Assembly (NCBI RefSeq): GCF_012584455.1
Contig: NZ_JABAEB010000003.1
Span: forward strand, 344,217-408,216
DNA from: Shewanella oncorhynchi
GTDB taxonomy: Bacteria; Pseudomonadota; Gammaproteobacteria; Enterobacterales; Shewanellaceae
Direction of reading: 5' to 3'
Length of the DNA: 64,000 bases
Numbering within the stretch: the first letter of the stretch is position 1; each line of letters starts with the position of its first letter. Positions 27,352 through 35,293 of this stretch are shown piece by piece. The notes below the pieces were generated by a model. It did not search any database and was not told the DNA's origin. It saw nothing but the letters and a program-made list of their open reading frames with translations. Made by a program: the position numbers and the translations under genes.

Positions 27352-27411
27352 GGGATAAAGATACGAGGGAAATATGTCAACTTGATGACGAGTGTGACAG
27401 AAATATGACCT
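27352..27411 (-). promoter_or_regulatory. Pho-box-like element and candidate promoter of ppk-ppx
   Basis: On the minus strand AGGTCAT (27411-27405), a 4-nt A/T spacer, then CTGTCAC (27400-27394): two 7-bp direct repeats matching the PhoB consensus CTGTCAT at 5 and 6 positions with the right spacing. Just downstream lies a perfect -35 TTGACA (27380-27375) with a weak -10 TATCCC (27357-27352) 17 nt further. The start of ppk is about 185 nt from the box. Confidence 0.55.
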
Positions 27412-27585
27412 TATGATGATCATCTTGGGTTGAGCTTAAACTCTGTTCGCGTCACTGCGATTTAAGCCTTGAGAAACTGTGCAAGCGTGGCTTACTGGAG
27501 AATAAATCCGTCAGTGTTAACTCCTTGGGCATTATCGCAAACTATGTTATCTTGCTCGGCTTTTTTATCGCGGGAGTATAAAGGT

Positions 27586-29052
27586 ATGTTTGTTGGATTT
27601 GATTATGGTAGTGCTAACTGCGCCGTAGGGATCATGCTGGATGATGGTGTGCAGTTATTGGCGTTATCAGAGCAATCAGCTTATTTGCCTTCGACCTTAT
27701 ACGCGATGGACAGGGAACTGATCGCCGAGGCGGTTTATCGTGGCCTTCCCACTGAATTAAAAGCCGATTACGCCAAAAAGCGCGCCGCGCAATTGAGTCG
27801 CGCCCGTATGGTGCGCCATGAGTTAGATCTCGATGCCGATGTTCAGGCTGTATTTGTTGGCGAGCAGGCGGTGAGCGCGTATTTAGAGATGCCGGAGGAG
27901 GGATTCTATGTCCGTTCGCCAAAATCTTTTTTAGGCGCGACAGGGCTTAGACCCGAACAAGTGGCCCTGTTTGAAGATATTGTTACCTTGATGATGCAGC
28001 ACATTAAAGTGCGCGCCGAATCTGTGTTAGTTGAAAAGGACCTTGTTAAACAGGGTAGCACTGCGATGATCACCCATGCGATTATTGGTCGTCCGGTGAA
28101 CTTTCAAGGTATAGGCGGTGAAGAGAGTAACCGTCAGGCCGAAGCCATTTTGACCTTAGCGGCAAAACGCGCGGGTTTCATCGACGTTGATTTTCTGTTC
28201 GAGCCGTTAGCGGCGGGGATGGATTATGAAGCGACCTTGACCGACAACAAAACGGTATTGGTCGTCGACGTCGGCGGCGGTACAACGGACTGCTCTGTGG
28301 TAAAAATGGGACCCGCCCATAAACAAAAAGCGGATCGCAGTGAAGATTTCCTCGGTCACAGCGGCCAGCGGATCGGCGGTAACGATCTTGATATCGCCCT
28401 TGCAATGAATGCCTTTATGCCGCACTTTGGTTTAGGTTCCTTGATGATCAATGGCAAACCTATGCCCAGTAAAACATTTTGGAATGCGGTCGCAGTGAAT
28501 GATATTAGCGCCCAGCGAGAATTCAGTACCTTAAGTAGCCGTAAATTGATTGATGAATTGGTTAAAGAAGCCGAGCAGCCACAGTTACTGAAGCGATTGT
28601 TAAAGGTGCAACAGCAGCAGTTAAGCTATCAACTGGTTCGCCAAGCCGAGCGTGCGAAAATTGCACTGTCAGATACCGATAATACTGATGTTAATCTGGA
28701 TTTTATCGAAGCGGCGCTGCACGCAGGTGTGAGTCGTGAATTGTTTGAAAATGCCATTGAGCCGTCGCTGACGAAAGTGGAAGCTCTGATGCACCAAGCG
28801 CTCGCGCAAGCTGCAAAAACTTTGGCTGCAACAAATGTCGCGGTAAACCGCTCAGCAACAGAGGATTTATCCGCTGAAGCAGAGTGTAAACCCGATGTGA
28901 TTTACGTGACGGGCGGTACGGCACGAAGCCCTGCGATTTATGCGAAAATCGCTGGTATCTATCCCGATATTCCGGTCGTGGTCGGCGATCACTTTGGCTC
29001 AGTGACAGCCGGATTAACCCGCTGGGCACAAAAGCTATTCGCTACGCATTAA
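27586..29052 (+). CDS. yegD: YegD-type Hsp70-family protein
   Basis: 488 residues from ATG 27586 (GGGAG 9 nt upstream), which puts the ATPase phosphate-1 loop (MFVGFDYGSANCAVGI) at the N-terminus as in E. coli YegD (450 aa). Phosphate 2 is 'VLVVDVGGGTTDCSVVKMG', and the adenosine loop is 'VIYVTGGTARSPAIY'. There is no room for a C-terminal substrate-binding domain, so this is an Hsp70 ATPase-type protein without the usual peptide clamp. Divergent from ppk. It could pair with the orphan J-domain protein at 22771 (inference). Confidence 0.9.
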   Translation: MFVGFDYGSANCAVGIMLDDGVQLLALSEQSAYLPSTLYAMDRELIAEAVYRGLPTELKADYAKKRAAQLSRARMVRHELDLDADVQAVFVGEQAVSAYLEMPEEGFYVRSPKSFLGATGLRPEQVALFEDIVTLMMQHIKVRAESVLVEKDLVKQGSTAMITHAIIGRPVNFQGIGGEESNRQAEAILTLAAKRAGFIDVDFLFEPLAAGMDYEATLTDNKTVLVVDVGGGTTDCSVVKMGPAHKQKADRSEDFLGHSGQRIGGNDLDIALAMNAFMPHFGLGSLMINGKPMPSKTFWNAVAVNDISAQREFSTLSSRKLIDELVKEAEQPQLLKRLLKVQQQQLSYQLVRQAERAKIALSDTDNTDVNLDFIEAALHAGVSRELFENAIEPSLTKVEALMHQALAQAAKTLAATNVAVNRSATEDLSAEAECKPDVIYVTGGTARSPAIYAKIAGIYPDIPVVVGDHFGSVTAGLTRWAQKLFATH

Positions 29053-29097
29053 TATATAAGCGCTAGCATATCAGCACTAATGTAAAAGGATGTATGA

Positions 29098-29586
29098 ATG
29101 AAAACTCTGTTGAAGTGTGCGTTTGCGGCCTCTGTAGGTCTATTGCTTGCGGGTTGTGGTGACGATGTGGGTAAGGTGAGCTTAGGGCTTTTTACCACTA
29201 AAGATGTGATTATTGATGCTAAAAACGATCCTAAAATACCTGGGGTGACTTGCCATATCAGTCGTATCGAAGCCAATTTAGATTTTGCTGATCCGTCCGA
29301 TATGGGGATCAGTTGCCGTCAAACTGGGCCAATTACTGCGGCCGATCTGGCGAAGATAGACATGGGGAAACACGGCGAAGTGATTTTCACTGAATCCCTG
29401 AGTATTTTATTTAAGTCATTAAAAGTGCGCCGGATTTATGATGCACAAAATCAGACTCTGTTGTATTTGTCCTATTCGACGAAAGAGACCAATGGCAGCC
29501 ATAAACATGCGCTCTCAACAGTGCCGCTTTATGGCTCTGCGGCTTGGGTCGATCCTGCATTAAGTATTGGAACGAAAGCGCATTAA
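29098..29586 (+). CDS. creA: CreA family protein, lipoprotein form
   Basis: 162 residues. Aligns by eye with E. coli CreA along most of its length: 'IPGVTCHISRI', 'MGISCRQTGPI', 'GEVIFTESLSILFKSLKVRRIYDAQ' and 'LLYLSYSTK...HALSTVPLYG'. Two conserved Cys (in VTCH and ISCR) are kept. Unlike E. coli CreA it starts with a lipoprotein signal: lipobox LAGC with Cys at 20. Function of CreA is unknown; no CreBCD genes are nearby. Follows yegD by 45 nt and may be co-transcribed; terminator at 29678. Confidence 0.85.
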   Translation: MKTLLKCAFAASVGLLLAGCGDDVGKVSLGLFTTKDVIIDAKNDPKIPGVTCHISRIEANLDFADPSDMGISCRQTGPITAADLAKIDMGKHGEVIFTESLSILFKSLKVRRIYDAQNQTLLYLSYSTKETNGSHKHALSTVPLYGSAAWVDPALSIGTKAH

Positions 29587-29677
29587 TCGCCCTAGAGTTT
29601 ATGATTTAGCGGTTTATTTGCTATAAGCATAATGATATTGCAGTAAACATTCGTATTTGTGTCAGTATCGATAAGAG

Positions 29678-29710
29678 AAGGGGCGGAATATTTATTCCGC
29701 CCCTTTTTTA
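29678..29710. terminator. Bidirectional terminator between creA and metC
   Basis: GGGGCGGAA (29680-29688) pairs with TTCCGCCCC (29695-29703), flanked by AA on one side and a T-run on the other. It serves creA (+) and can act for metC (-). Confidence 0.9.
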
Positions 29711-29742
29711 TATTCAGCTAGCACTTAGCACATTAAATATCG

Positions 29743-30942
29743 TTACTTAGCTTTGGCCGCCAATACAGCGTTAAAACGTTCAAACCCAGCACTGAGATCG
29801 GCGATTAAATCAGCGGGATCTTCTAAACCAATATGTAAACGGATCAAAGGTTTGCTCGCATCCCATTGAGTCGCTGAGCGGATTTTTTCAATACCGAAAA
29901 TGCCGAGGATTAAACTCTCGTAGCCGCCCCAAGAAAAGCCCATCTTAAAGTGACTCATATTTTCAACCAGTGCGGTGACGGCATCGCCATCGCCCTGTTT
30001 TAAGATAAAGGAGAACAAGCCGTTGGAGGCACTAAAGTCGCGTTTAAAGAATTCGTGCCCAGGGCATGTCTCGAATGCGGGGTGACGTAGATGATCGACT
30101 TCTGGCCGGGTTTTCAACCAGTTGGCCACTTGCAGGGCATTTTTTTCATGTTGCGCCATACGCACGCCTAAGGTACGTAGGCCGCGGGCAGCAAGGTACA
30201 CATCGTCTGGCGATGTGGTTTGTCCCATCAAATAACTGTGTTCACGTAATTGTGGCCAGTATTTTTCGTTGGCCGTGGCCGTGCCTATCATCACATCCGA
30301 GTGACCGACGATATATTTGGTCGCCGCTTGAATTGAGATATCTACACCCATTTCAAAGGGTTTGCTATTGATGGGCGAGGCCCAAGTGTTGTCCAGCATA
30401 GTGATCAACCCATGTTCGTGTGCGATGCGGCACAAGGTCGGTACATCTTGCACTTCCATGGTGATGGAGCCCGGAGACTCTAAAAACAGTACCTTAGTAT
30501 TGGGGCGAATGAGGTCGCGAATGCCTGCGCCAATCAGCGGGTCGTAGTAAGTGGTTTCGATACCAAAACCGCCGAGAATATGGGTGCACAGATCCCGCGT
30601 TGGCTCATACACGCTATCAACCATTAGCATGTGATCGCCGGCTTTTAAAAATGACAATAACGCCGCACTGATCGCCGCAGCGCCAGAAGGATACAGCGCC
30701 GTACCGACGCCGCCTTCTAGTTCGGCAATCGCGGCCTGAAAGGCAAAATGGGTTGGGGTGCCACGGCGGCCATAAAACATCTCGCCATTGGTTTTATTTT
30801 TCGCGGCGTGGCGCATTTCATCCATGGTTTCGAAGACGATAGTCGAAGCGCGAAAGACGGGCGGATTGATCACGCCTTTGGTCCATTTTTTGTCTCGACC
30901 TAAGCTGACGATTTGAGTGGCTTGATGATGTTTATCTGTCAT
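29743..30942 (-). CDS. metC: Cystathionine beta-lyase
   Basis: 399 residues from ATG 30942 (AAGGTAA about 9 nt upstream); an upstream in-frame Met would add 15 residues without family support. PLP lysine is K209 in 'AATKYIVGHSD', matching K210 of E. coli MetC (395 aa). 'LYPSGAAAISAALL' and 'MLDNTWASP' are the usual cofactor-contacting segments; 'GMGFSWGGYESLIL'-like end ('KMGFSWGGYESL') is typical of lyases. Converts cystathionine to homocysteine, pyruvate and ammonia in methionine synthesis. A structured leader with a tiny ORF lies upstream. Confidence 0.93.
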   Translation of the reverse strand: MTDKHHQATQIVSLGRDKKWTKGVINPPVFRASTIVFETMDEMRHAAKNKTNGEMFYGRRGTPTHFAFQAAIAELEGGVGTALYPSGAAAISAALLSFLKAGDHMLMVDSVYEPTRDLCTHILGGFGIETTYYDPLIGAGIRDLIRPNTKVLFLESPGSITMEVQDVPTLCRIAHEHGLITMLDNTWASPINSKPFEMGVDISIQAATKYIVGHSDVMIGTATANEKYWPQLREHSYLMGQTTSPDDVYLAARGLRTLGVRMAQHEKNALQVANWLKTRPEVDHLRHPAFETCPGHEFFKRDFSASNGLFSFILKQGDGDAVTALVENMSHFKMGFSWGGYESLILGIFGIEKIRSATQWDASKPLIRLHIGLEDPADLIADLSAGFERFNAVLAAKAK

Positions 30943-31034
30943 TGGATCATTACCTTGGCATTTAGGTTGAACGAATAGGTTGAACAATTTGGGAGAATAA
31001 TTGGCGTTTCTAATCGATTGTTATGGCGGTCATC

Positions 31035-31101
31035 TTAGCATCTGCCCGCATAAATGACAGGAGGCGCGTGATGAGTTTGGCTCATGTTATTGGCCTCCTG
31101 T
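31035..31101 (-). promoter_or_regulatory. Palindromic leader with SD-sequestering stem and 16-residue ORF upstream of metC
   Basis: ACAGGAGGC (31057-31065) pairs exactly with GCCTCCTGT (31093-31101); inside, ATGAG (31071-31075) pairs with CTCAT (31081-31085). Read on the minus strand the element starts with AGGAGG, 8 nt later ATG (31085), then codes MSQTHHAPPVIYAGRC and a stop (31037-31035), 92 nt before metC. The outer stem hides the ribosome site and the inner stem hides the start codon. On the + strand the same palindrome gives AGGAGG, 6 nt, ATG (31071) and MSLAHVIGLLYFSC to 31115. No T-run follows either way. Confidence 0.5.
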
Positions 31102-31171
31102 ATTTTAGCTGTTGAGATTATGACGCAGGGCTTAAAAGCTGTAACACGCTTAACTTAAAGCCCGCATGTTC

Positions 31172-33331
31172 TTAATTTAAAGGTAAGGTGACAAGGATAT
31201 CCACACCATTATGTTCGCTGCGATTACGGGCAAGGATTTGCCCTTGGTGGAACTCGGCGACCAATCGCGCGATATACAGACCTAAGCCTAGGTGGGGTTT
31301 ATCTTGGGCTTGATTAATCCGTACCGACACCATGGAATCGAAAATCTGCTCCGACATATCAATGGGCAGTTCAGGCCCTAAGTTACTGATAAGCAGAGTT
31401 GCTTGCTTACCCACTTGGGTGAGTGTGACTTCGATAGCACTGTCTTTATGGCAAAACTCAATGGCGTTGGCGATAAGTTTGTCCATTAACTGGGCGATAT
31501 ATTCTGGCACACCTTGCATCATCAGTGGTTGCTCGGGCACTTTCACACTAAAGCCTTGTTCTGGATAGGTCATTTGATAACCTTGCATACAACCGCTGAC
31601 CACTTGGGAGAGTGGGAACTTAGTGATATCGGCTTGCGTTAAACTCTGCTCTAAGCGTGTTGCCTCGCTCATGTTGTTTAAAATCATGCTTAAGCGGCTG
31701 ACACCTTCTTGGGCGCGGTCGACATATTTTTGCGTGTCTTTATCTAAAGTCTGCAGGTTTAAATGCTCAAGGGATGAACGCACTACAGCCACGGGCGTGC
31801 GCAACTCATGGGACAGGCGCGACGACATGTTTTCTAGATAGTGAGTGTACTGACCCAGTCGTCCCACAATGCTAGAGAAGCTACGGGACAGATCGCCAAT
31901 TTCATCCCGAGCCTTCGACGGTTTGAGGTGATTACGCACACGGCCTTGGCTATCGATGGCGTTTTCGGCTTCATCGCGCAATTTACGGATGCGGTTAGAA
32001 ATACTCGAGGCGAAGAAGAACAGCGCCAAAGTGCCCATGCTCATAATGGTCAAAATCACGTTAAAGAGCTTTTCTAGCGCTCGGTTACGTAGAGTTCGAA
32101 TTCCGTGGGTGGTTTCTTCGGCGACGACGGCCCCCATCACATTGTTATCAATCCAAATGGGGCTCGCGGCGGCGAGTACCACAGCTTTGTTGTCTGGGGT
32201 TAACCGCCAAGTCGAACTTTGCTGACCCGCGAGGGCTTTTTGGATATGACTGCCGTCAAGCTCGGTGGAATCTTGTAAGGAATCAATAAAGTCTTTGGGC
32301 GGTTTAGTGAGAATTTTATAGTACAGCGGATGCAGATAATCACGCTTGAAGGTATCCCACAGCGCGGTGCTCTTTTCATCTTCTAAGGTGCGGGTCCATA
32401 CACTGTCATTAGCGCGAATGTCGCCGGATTTTGCCAGTACGCGACCGTGTTTATCGACCACCCAAATACGTGAGCTATAGTGGCTCATGCCTTTGATAAT
32501 ACTTTCAATTTCCGGTGATGGTACCAGCACAGTGCCGAGATTGTCGACCGTATCTAAGGCCGAGGTGCCGACAACTGCAGCGACATCACGGTATTTGCTG
32601 TCGTTGACATCGGCAATGGCAAATCCGAGTTTGCTGCCGACCATGTCTAAGGGAATACGCAGCTCGACATTGTAGCCCACATCTGTCGTCGCCCATTGTC
32701 CTTGGATACGCACCTCAGGTGTAACAGGCACAGTTTGCTTAGGATTAGCGGGTAATTCGAAGGCGCTGATCCAGCCGGGTTGAGTCGTGGCAACGATATA
32801 GCGTTTGAATTTATTGTCGGGCGCGAGTGTCGCAATCGAGAGATGATCGTTTCTATCGACACTTAGGGCATTTTTACCCCGCAGTACCACGGTTGGATCA
32901 ATGACTTGAAAAAAAGCATACAGATAACCATCGTATTGGCCGACCATGTGGGTAAAGCTTAAGGTCAGGGGGGCGTTCGGATCGGCACGCATAATTTGGT
33001 GCGCCTCACCGTATTTGATAAATCTGTGCTGATATTCCTGCCATTCGTTGAGTTTGCCGTCGAGTAGAATCGCCCCCGCCAGTGGATAGGCGTATAGATC
33101 GCGGCTTTTTTCTACTTGCTTTAAAAAACTCGCTTGCCCATCGAACAATTTCGGCCGCTCGTGCAGCGCGGTGGCCAGTGCTTGAGTGGTGCCTTCTAAG
33201 GTGCGTTCTTGGCCGTGGCGAAGATACTTTTCCATTTCCCACACATATTGGTACCCCAGCCAAGGTAGGCAGAGCAAGAACAGGCTAAGGCCGATGACTT
33301 TAGTGCGTAGACCAAAGGGGAAACGTGTCAT
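31172..33331 (-). CDS. pdsS: Dedicated sortase system sensor histidine kinase PdsS
   Basis: 719 residues. N-terminal membrane helix (about 10-30), a long periplasmic sensor (about 31-425), second helix (about 428-452, 'VILTIMSMGTLALFFFAS'), HAMP, then HisKA with the phospho-acceptor His at about 506 (SRLSHELRTP) and an ATPase domain ('LIANAIEFCHK', 'HLGLGLYIARLV'). The large sensor region and position beside a response regulator and sortase genes match the 'proteobacterial dedicated sortase system' kinase. It likely senses an envelope signal and controls pdsO, the sortase substrate and the sortase. Downstream of pdsR by 93 nt, same strand. Confidence 0.88.
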   Translation of the reverse strand: MTRFPFGLRTKVIGLSLFLLCLPWLGYQYVWEMEKYLRHGQERTLEGTTQALATALHERPKLFDGQASFLKQVEKSRDLYAYPLAGAILLDGKLNEWQEYQHRFIKYGEAHQIMRADPNAPLTLSFTHMVGQYDGYLYAFFQVIDPTVVLRGKNALSVDRNDHLSIATLAPDNKFKRYIVATTQPGWISAFELPANPKQTVPVTPEVRIQGQWATTDVGYNVELRIPLDMVGSKLGFAIADVNDSKYRDVAAVVGTSALDTVDNLGTVLVPSPEIESIIKGMSHYSSRIWVVDKHGRVLAKSGDIRANDSVWTRTLEDEKSTALWDTFKRDYLHPLYYKILTKPPKDFIDSLQDSTELDGSHIQKALAGQQSSTWRLTPDNKAVVLAAASPIWIDNNVMGAVVAEETTHGIRTLRNRALEKLFNVILTIMSMGTLALFFFASSISNRIRKLRDEAENAIDSQGRVRNHLKPSKARDEIGDLSRSFSSIVGRLGQYTHYLENMSSRLSHELRTPVAVVRSSLEHLNLQTLDKDTQKYVDRAQEGVSRLSMILNNMSEATRLEQSLTQADITKFPLSQVVSGCMQGYQMTYPEQGFSVKVPEQPLMMQGVPEYIAQLMDKLIANAIEFCHKDSAIEVTLTQVGKQATLLISNLGPELPIDMSEQIFDSMVSVRINQAQDKPHLGLGLYIARLVAEFHQGQILARNRSEHNGVDILVTLPLN

Positions 33332-33424
33332 AAGTTAGGGATCAGCATTAATGGGTTTAAAAGTTCATTCATCCAAGGTTATCTGGTTCAACGCCGCGCG
33401 CTTAAAGGTTGGTTAAGCCATAGA

Positions 33425-34117
33425 TCAGGCCAAGCTGTCCCAGCGATAACCCATACCATAGACAGTATCAATACAATCAAACTCTGGCGCGGTAGCGATA
33501 AACTTTTTGCGAATGCGTTTCACATGGGAGGTGATAGTGCTGTCATCGACAAAGATTTTAGCCTCTTGCATTAATTCATGGCGACTGCGTACATGGCCTG
33601 GATGTTTGGCTAACGCATGCACCATCCAAAATTCGGTCACAGTAAGTTCGATTGGTAACTGGTTCCAATAGACTTGCATGCGGTTGGCATCAATGGTCAG
33701 CGGGCCACGTTCGAGCAGGTTTTCCTGCGCCGTTTGGCTGGCCGCAAGTTCAGATCGTCGAAACAATGCGGCTAGTCGTGCGGTTAAATGGGGAAAACTC
33801 ACTTCTTTACTCAAGTAATCATCGGCGCCTAAACGCAGGCCACACACAGTATCAAAGTCACTGTCACGGGCGGTTAAAAAGATGATCGGCAGCGTGCTCG
33901 ACATGGCGCGCAATGACTGACATAGCATAAAGCCGCCGTCAATTTCATTACCTAAGCCGATGTCGATAATGGCTAAATCCGGTAAACGGGTATTAAAGGC
34001 TAGCATGGCCGATGGTCTGTCGGCGTAGGTTTGCACGCTGTAACCGTGTTGTTGCAGCACGTCCTTGTAATTCTCGCGAATGGCCGCTTCATCTTCCACT
34101 ATGGCGATACGCTTCAT
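33425..34117 (-). CDS. pdsR: Dedicated sortase system response regulator PdsR
   Basis: 230 residues, OmpR/PhoB class. Receiver domain with acidic pocket (VEDE), phospho-acceptor D52 (LAIIDIGLG) and 'IIFLTARDSD'; C-terminal winged helix from about 130 ('ELTVTEFWMVHALAKHPGHVRSRHEL', 'VTSHVKRIRKKF'-type recognition helix, here 'TITSHVKRIRKKF'). Partner of PdsS. Divergent from pdsO. TTGCCA repeats with 11-bp spacing in the shared intergenic region are its most likely binding sites. Confidence 0.88.
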   Translation of the reverse strand: MKRIAIVEDEAAIRENYKDVLQQHGYSVQTYADRPSAMLAFNTRLPDLAIIDIGLGNEIDGGFMLCQSLRAMSSTLPIIFLTARDSDFDTVCGLRLGADDYLSKEVSFPHLTARLAALFRRSELAASQTAQENLLERGPLTIDANRMQVYWNQLPIELTVTEFWMVHALAKHPGHVRSRHELMQEAKIFVDDSTITSHVKRIRKKFIATAPEFDCIDTVYGMGYRWDSLA

Positions 34118-34200
34118 AGAGCCGTATTCCTATTGACTTGGGGGAGTAAGTTTTCGTGACTATACAGGATTTTACCCGAGAAAAAAGGCCACAAATGCAA

Positions 34201-34238
34201 TTGCCATTTTGTTGCCACAATTGATAGTTGTATTGCCA
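34201..34238. promoter_or_regulatory. TTGCCA direct repeats, candidate PdsR operator
   Basis: TTGCCA occurs at 34201-34206, 34212-34217 and 34233-34238: spacings of 11 and 21 bp, i.e. one and about two helical turns on the same face. Tandem sites 11 bp apart are usual for OmpR-family regulators. They lie between divergent pdsR and pdsO, about 140-180 nt upstream of pdsO. Confidence 0.5.
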
Positions 34239-34378
34239 TTTTCCATCCCTGCTCATGCCATTCCACTTGTGTTTAATAGCCCCATTCAGTTTTGTACCCG
34301 TTTGACCTGATGTGGTGTTGAGTGGATTGCTTCAGGTACGAGTCCAAGCTCAGCTAATAATCAAAAAGGAATGAGATG

Positions 34379-35206
34379 ATGAAAAAGACACTAATTAATC
34401 TATTGGTTTTGAGTTTATTAAGCACACCTGTAGCCAGTGTGTCAGCGCGGGTTTCACTTCAAAACCAAGTGATAGGACAAGACCTCACCCTAGAAAATGA
34501 TGCCTATGTTAGCGGTATCGCGATGGATGACGAATACGCAAGCGAGGACGAACAACCGGAAGCCTTAATTGGCCTCGGTGGTGGAGCCTTAGTAGGGGCG
34601 TTAGTCGGTGGTCCAGTGGGGGCGATTATTGGTGCGTTCACAGGCACCTTAATTGGCAAATCGGTCAGCGATACAGACACTCTGCACGTTCAGCAAAGAC
34701 AGATCCATTTGCAAGAGTCCCAGTTATCCGAGTGGAGTGTAAAACAGCAAGCCGCTGAAAAACGGGCGAGCGAATATACCAAGGCGCAGCAAGAGCTGGA
34801 TGAGTTGCTGTCAGCGCAACGTCAATTGCTCAGTGAACTCGCCTTGGGGCTTAGCGTACAGTTTCGTACCGGTTCCTCTGAGGTTGAATCGCATTTTTTG
34901 CCCCAATTAGATGATGTGGCTGAGGTGATGAATTTGTCACCAGAACTCAATCTTGAGCTGAAGGGTTATGCCGACCGCCGTGGTGATGAGAGTTACAACC
35001 AAGCCCTTTCTGAGCAGCGTCTACTGGAGGTGCGTGGCTACCTGATTAAGCAAGGCGTCACTGCCGAGCGTATGACCACTCAAGCCTTTGGCGCTTTATC
35101 GCCTTTGCAAGCCGACCAAGACAGAGAATCGGATGTGTTCGACCGCCGCGTGACATTAACACTACAGCCTCATTTGGCCTTGACGGCGAGGCATGCTGCT
35201 GACTAG
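34379..35206 (+). CDS. pdsO: Dedicated sortase system OmpA-family protein PdsO
   Basis: 275 residues from ATG 34379 (AAAAAGGA 8 nt upstream; ATG 34376 is also possible). Signal peptide ending about VSA, a glycine-zipper segment (about 65-100, 'GGGALVGALVGGPVGAIIG') that can insert in or cross a membrane, a coiled coil (about 105-155), then an OmpA-like peptidoglycan-binding domain ('LNLELKGYADRRGDESYNQALSEQR'). Part of the sortase locus; probably links the outer membrane or the sortase product to peptidoglycan (inference). Confidence 0.85.
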   Translation: MKKTLINLLVLSLLSTPVASVSARVSLQNQVIGQDLTLENDAYVSGIAMDDEYASEDEQPEALIGLGGGALVGALVGGPVGAIIGAFTGTLIGKSVSDTDTLHVQQRQIHLQESQLSEWSVKQQAAEKRASEYTKAQQELDELLSAQRQLLSELALGLSVQFRTGSSEVESHFLPQLDDVAEVMNLSPELNLELKGYADRRGDESYNQALSEQRLLEVRGYLIKQGVTAERMTTQAFGALSPLQADQDRESDVFDRRVTLTLQPHLALTARHAAD

Positions 35207-35293
35207 CGGTCAATTTAAGCAGTCCATTTTACGTCGTTCATATTAACGACAACTAACATCAGTTCATATTTGTTAATAGAGGAAGCCTTTGTG

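Noticed and set aside
28178..29029. Several Arg/Ser-rich minus-strand ORFs inside yegD
   Set aside because: Antisense shadows of a clear Hsp70-family gene.
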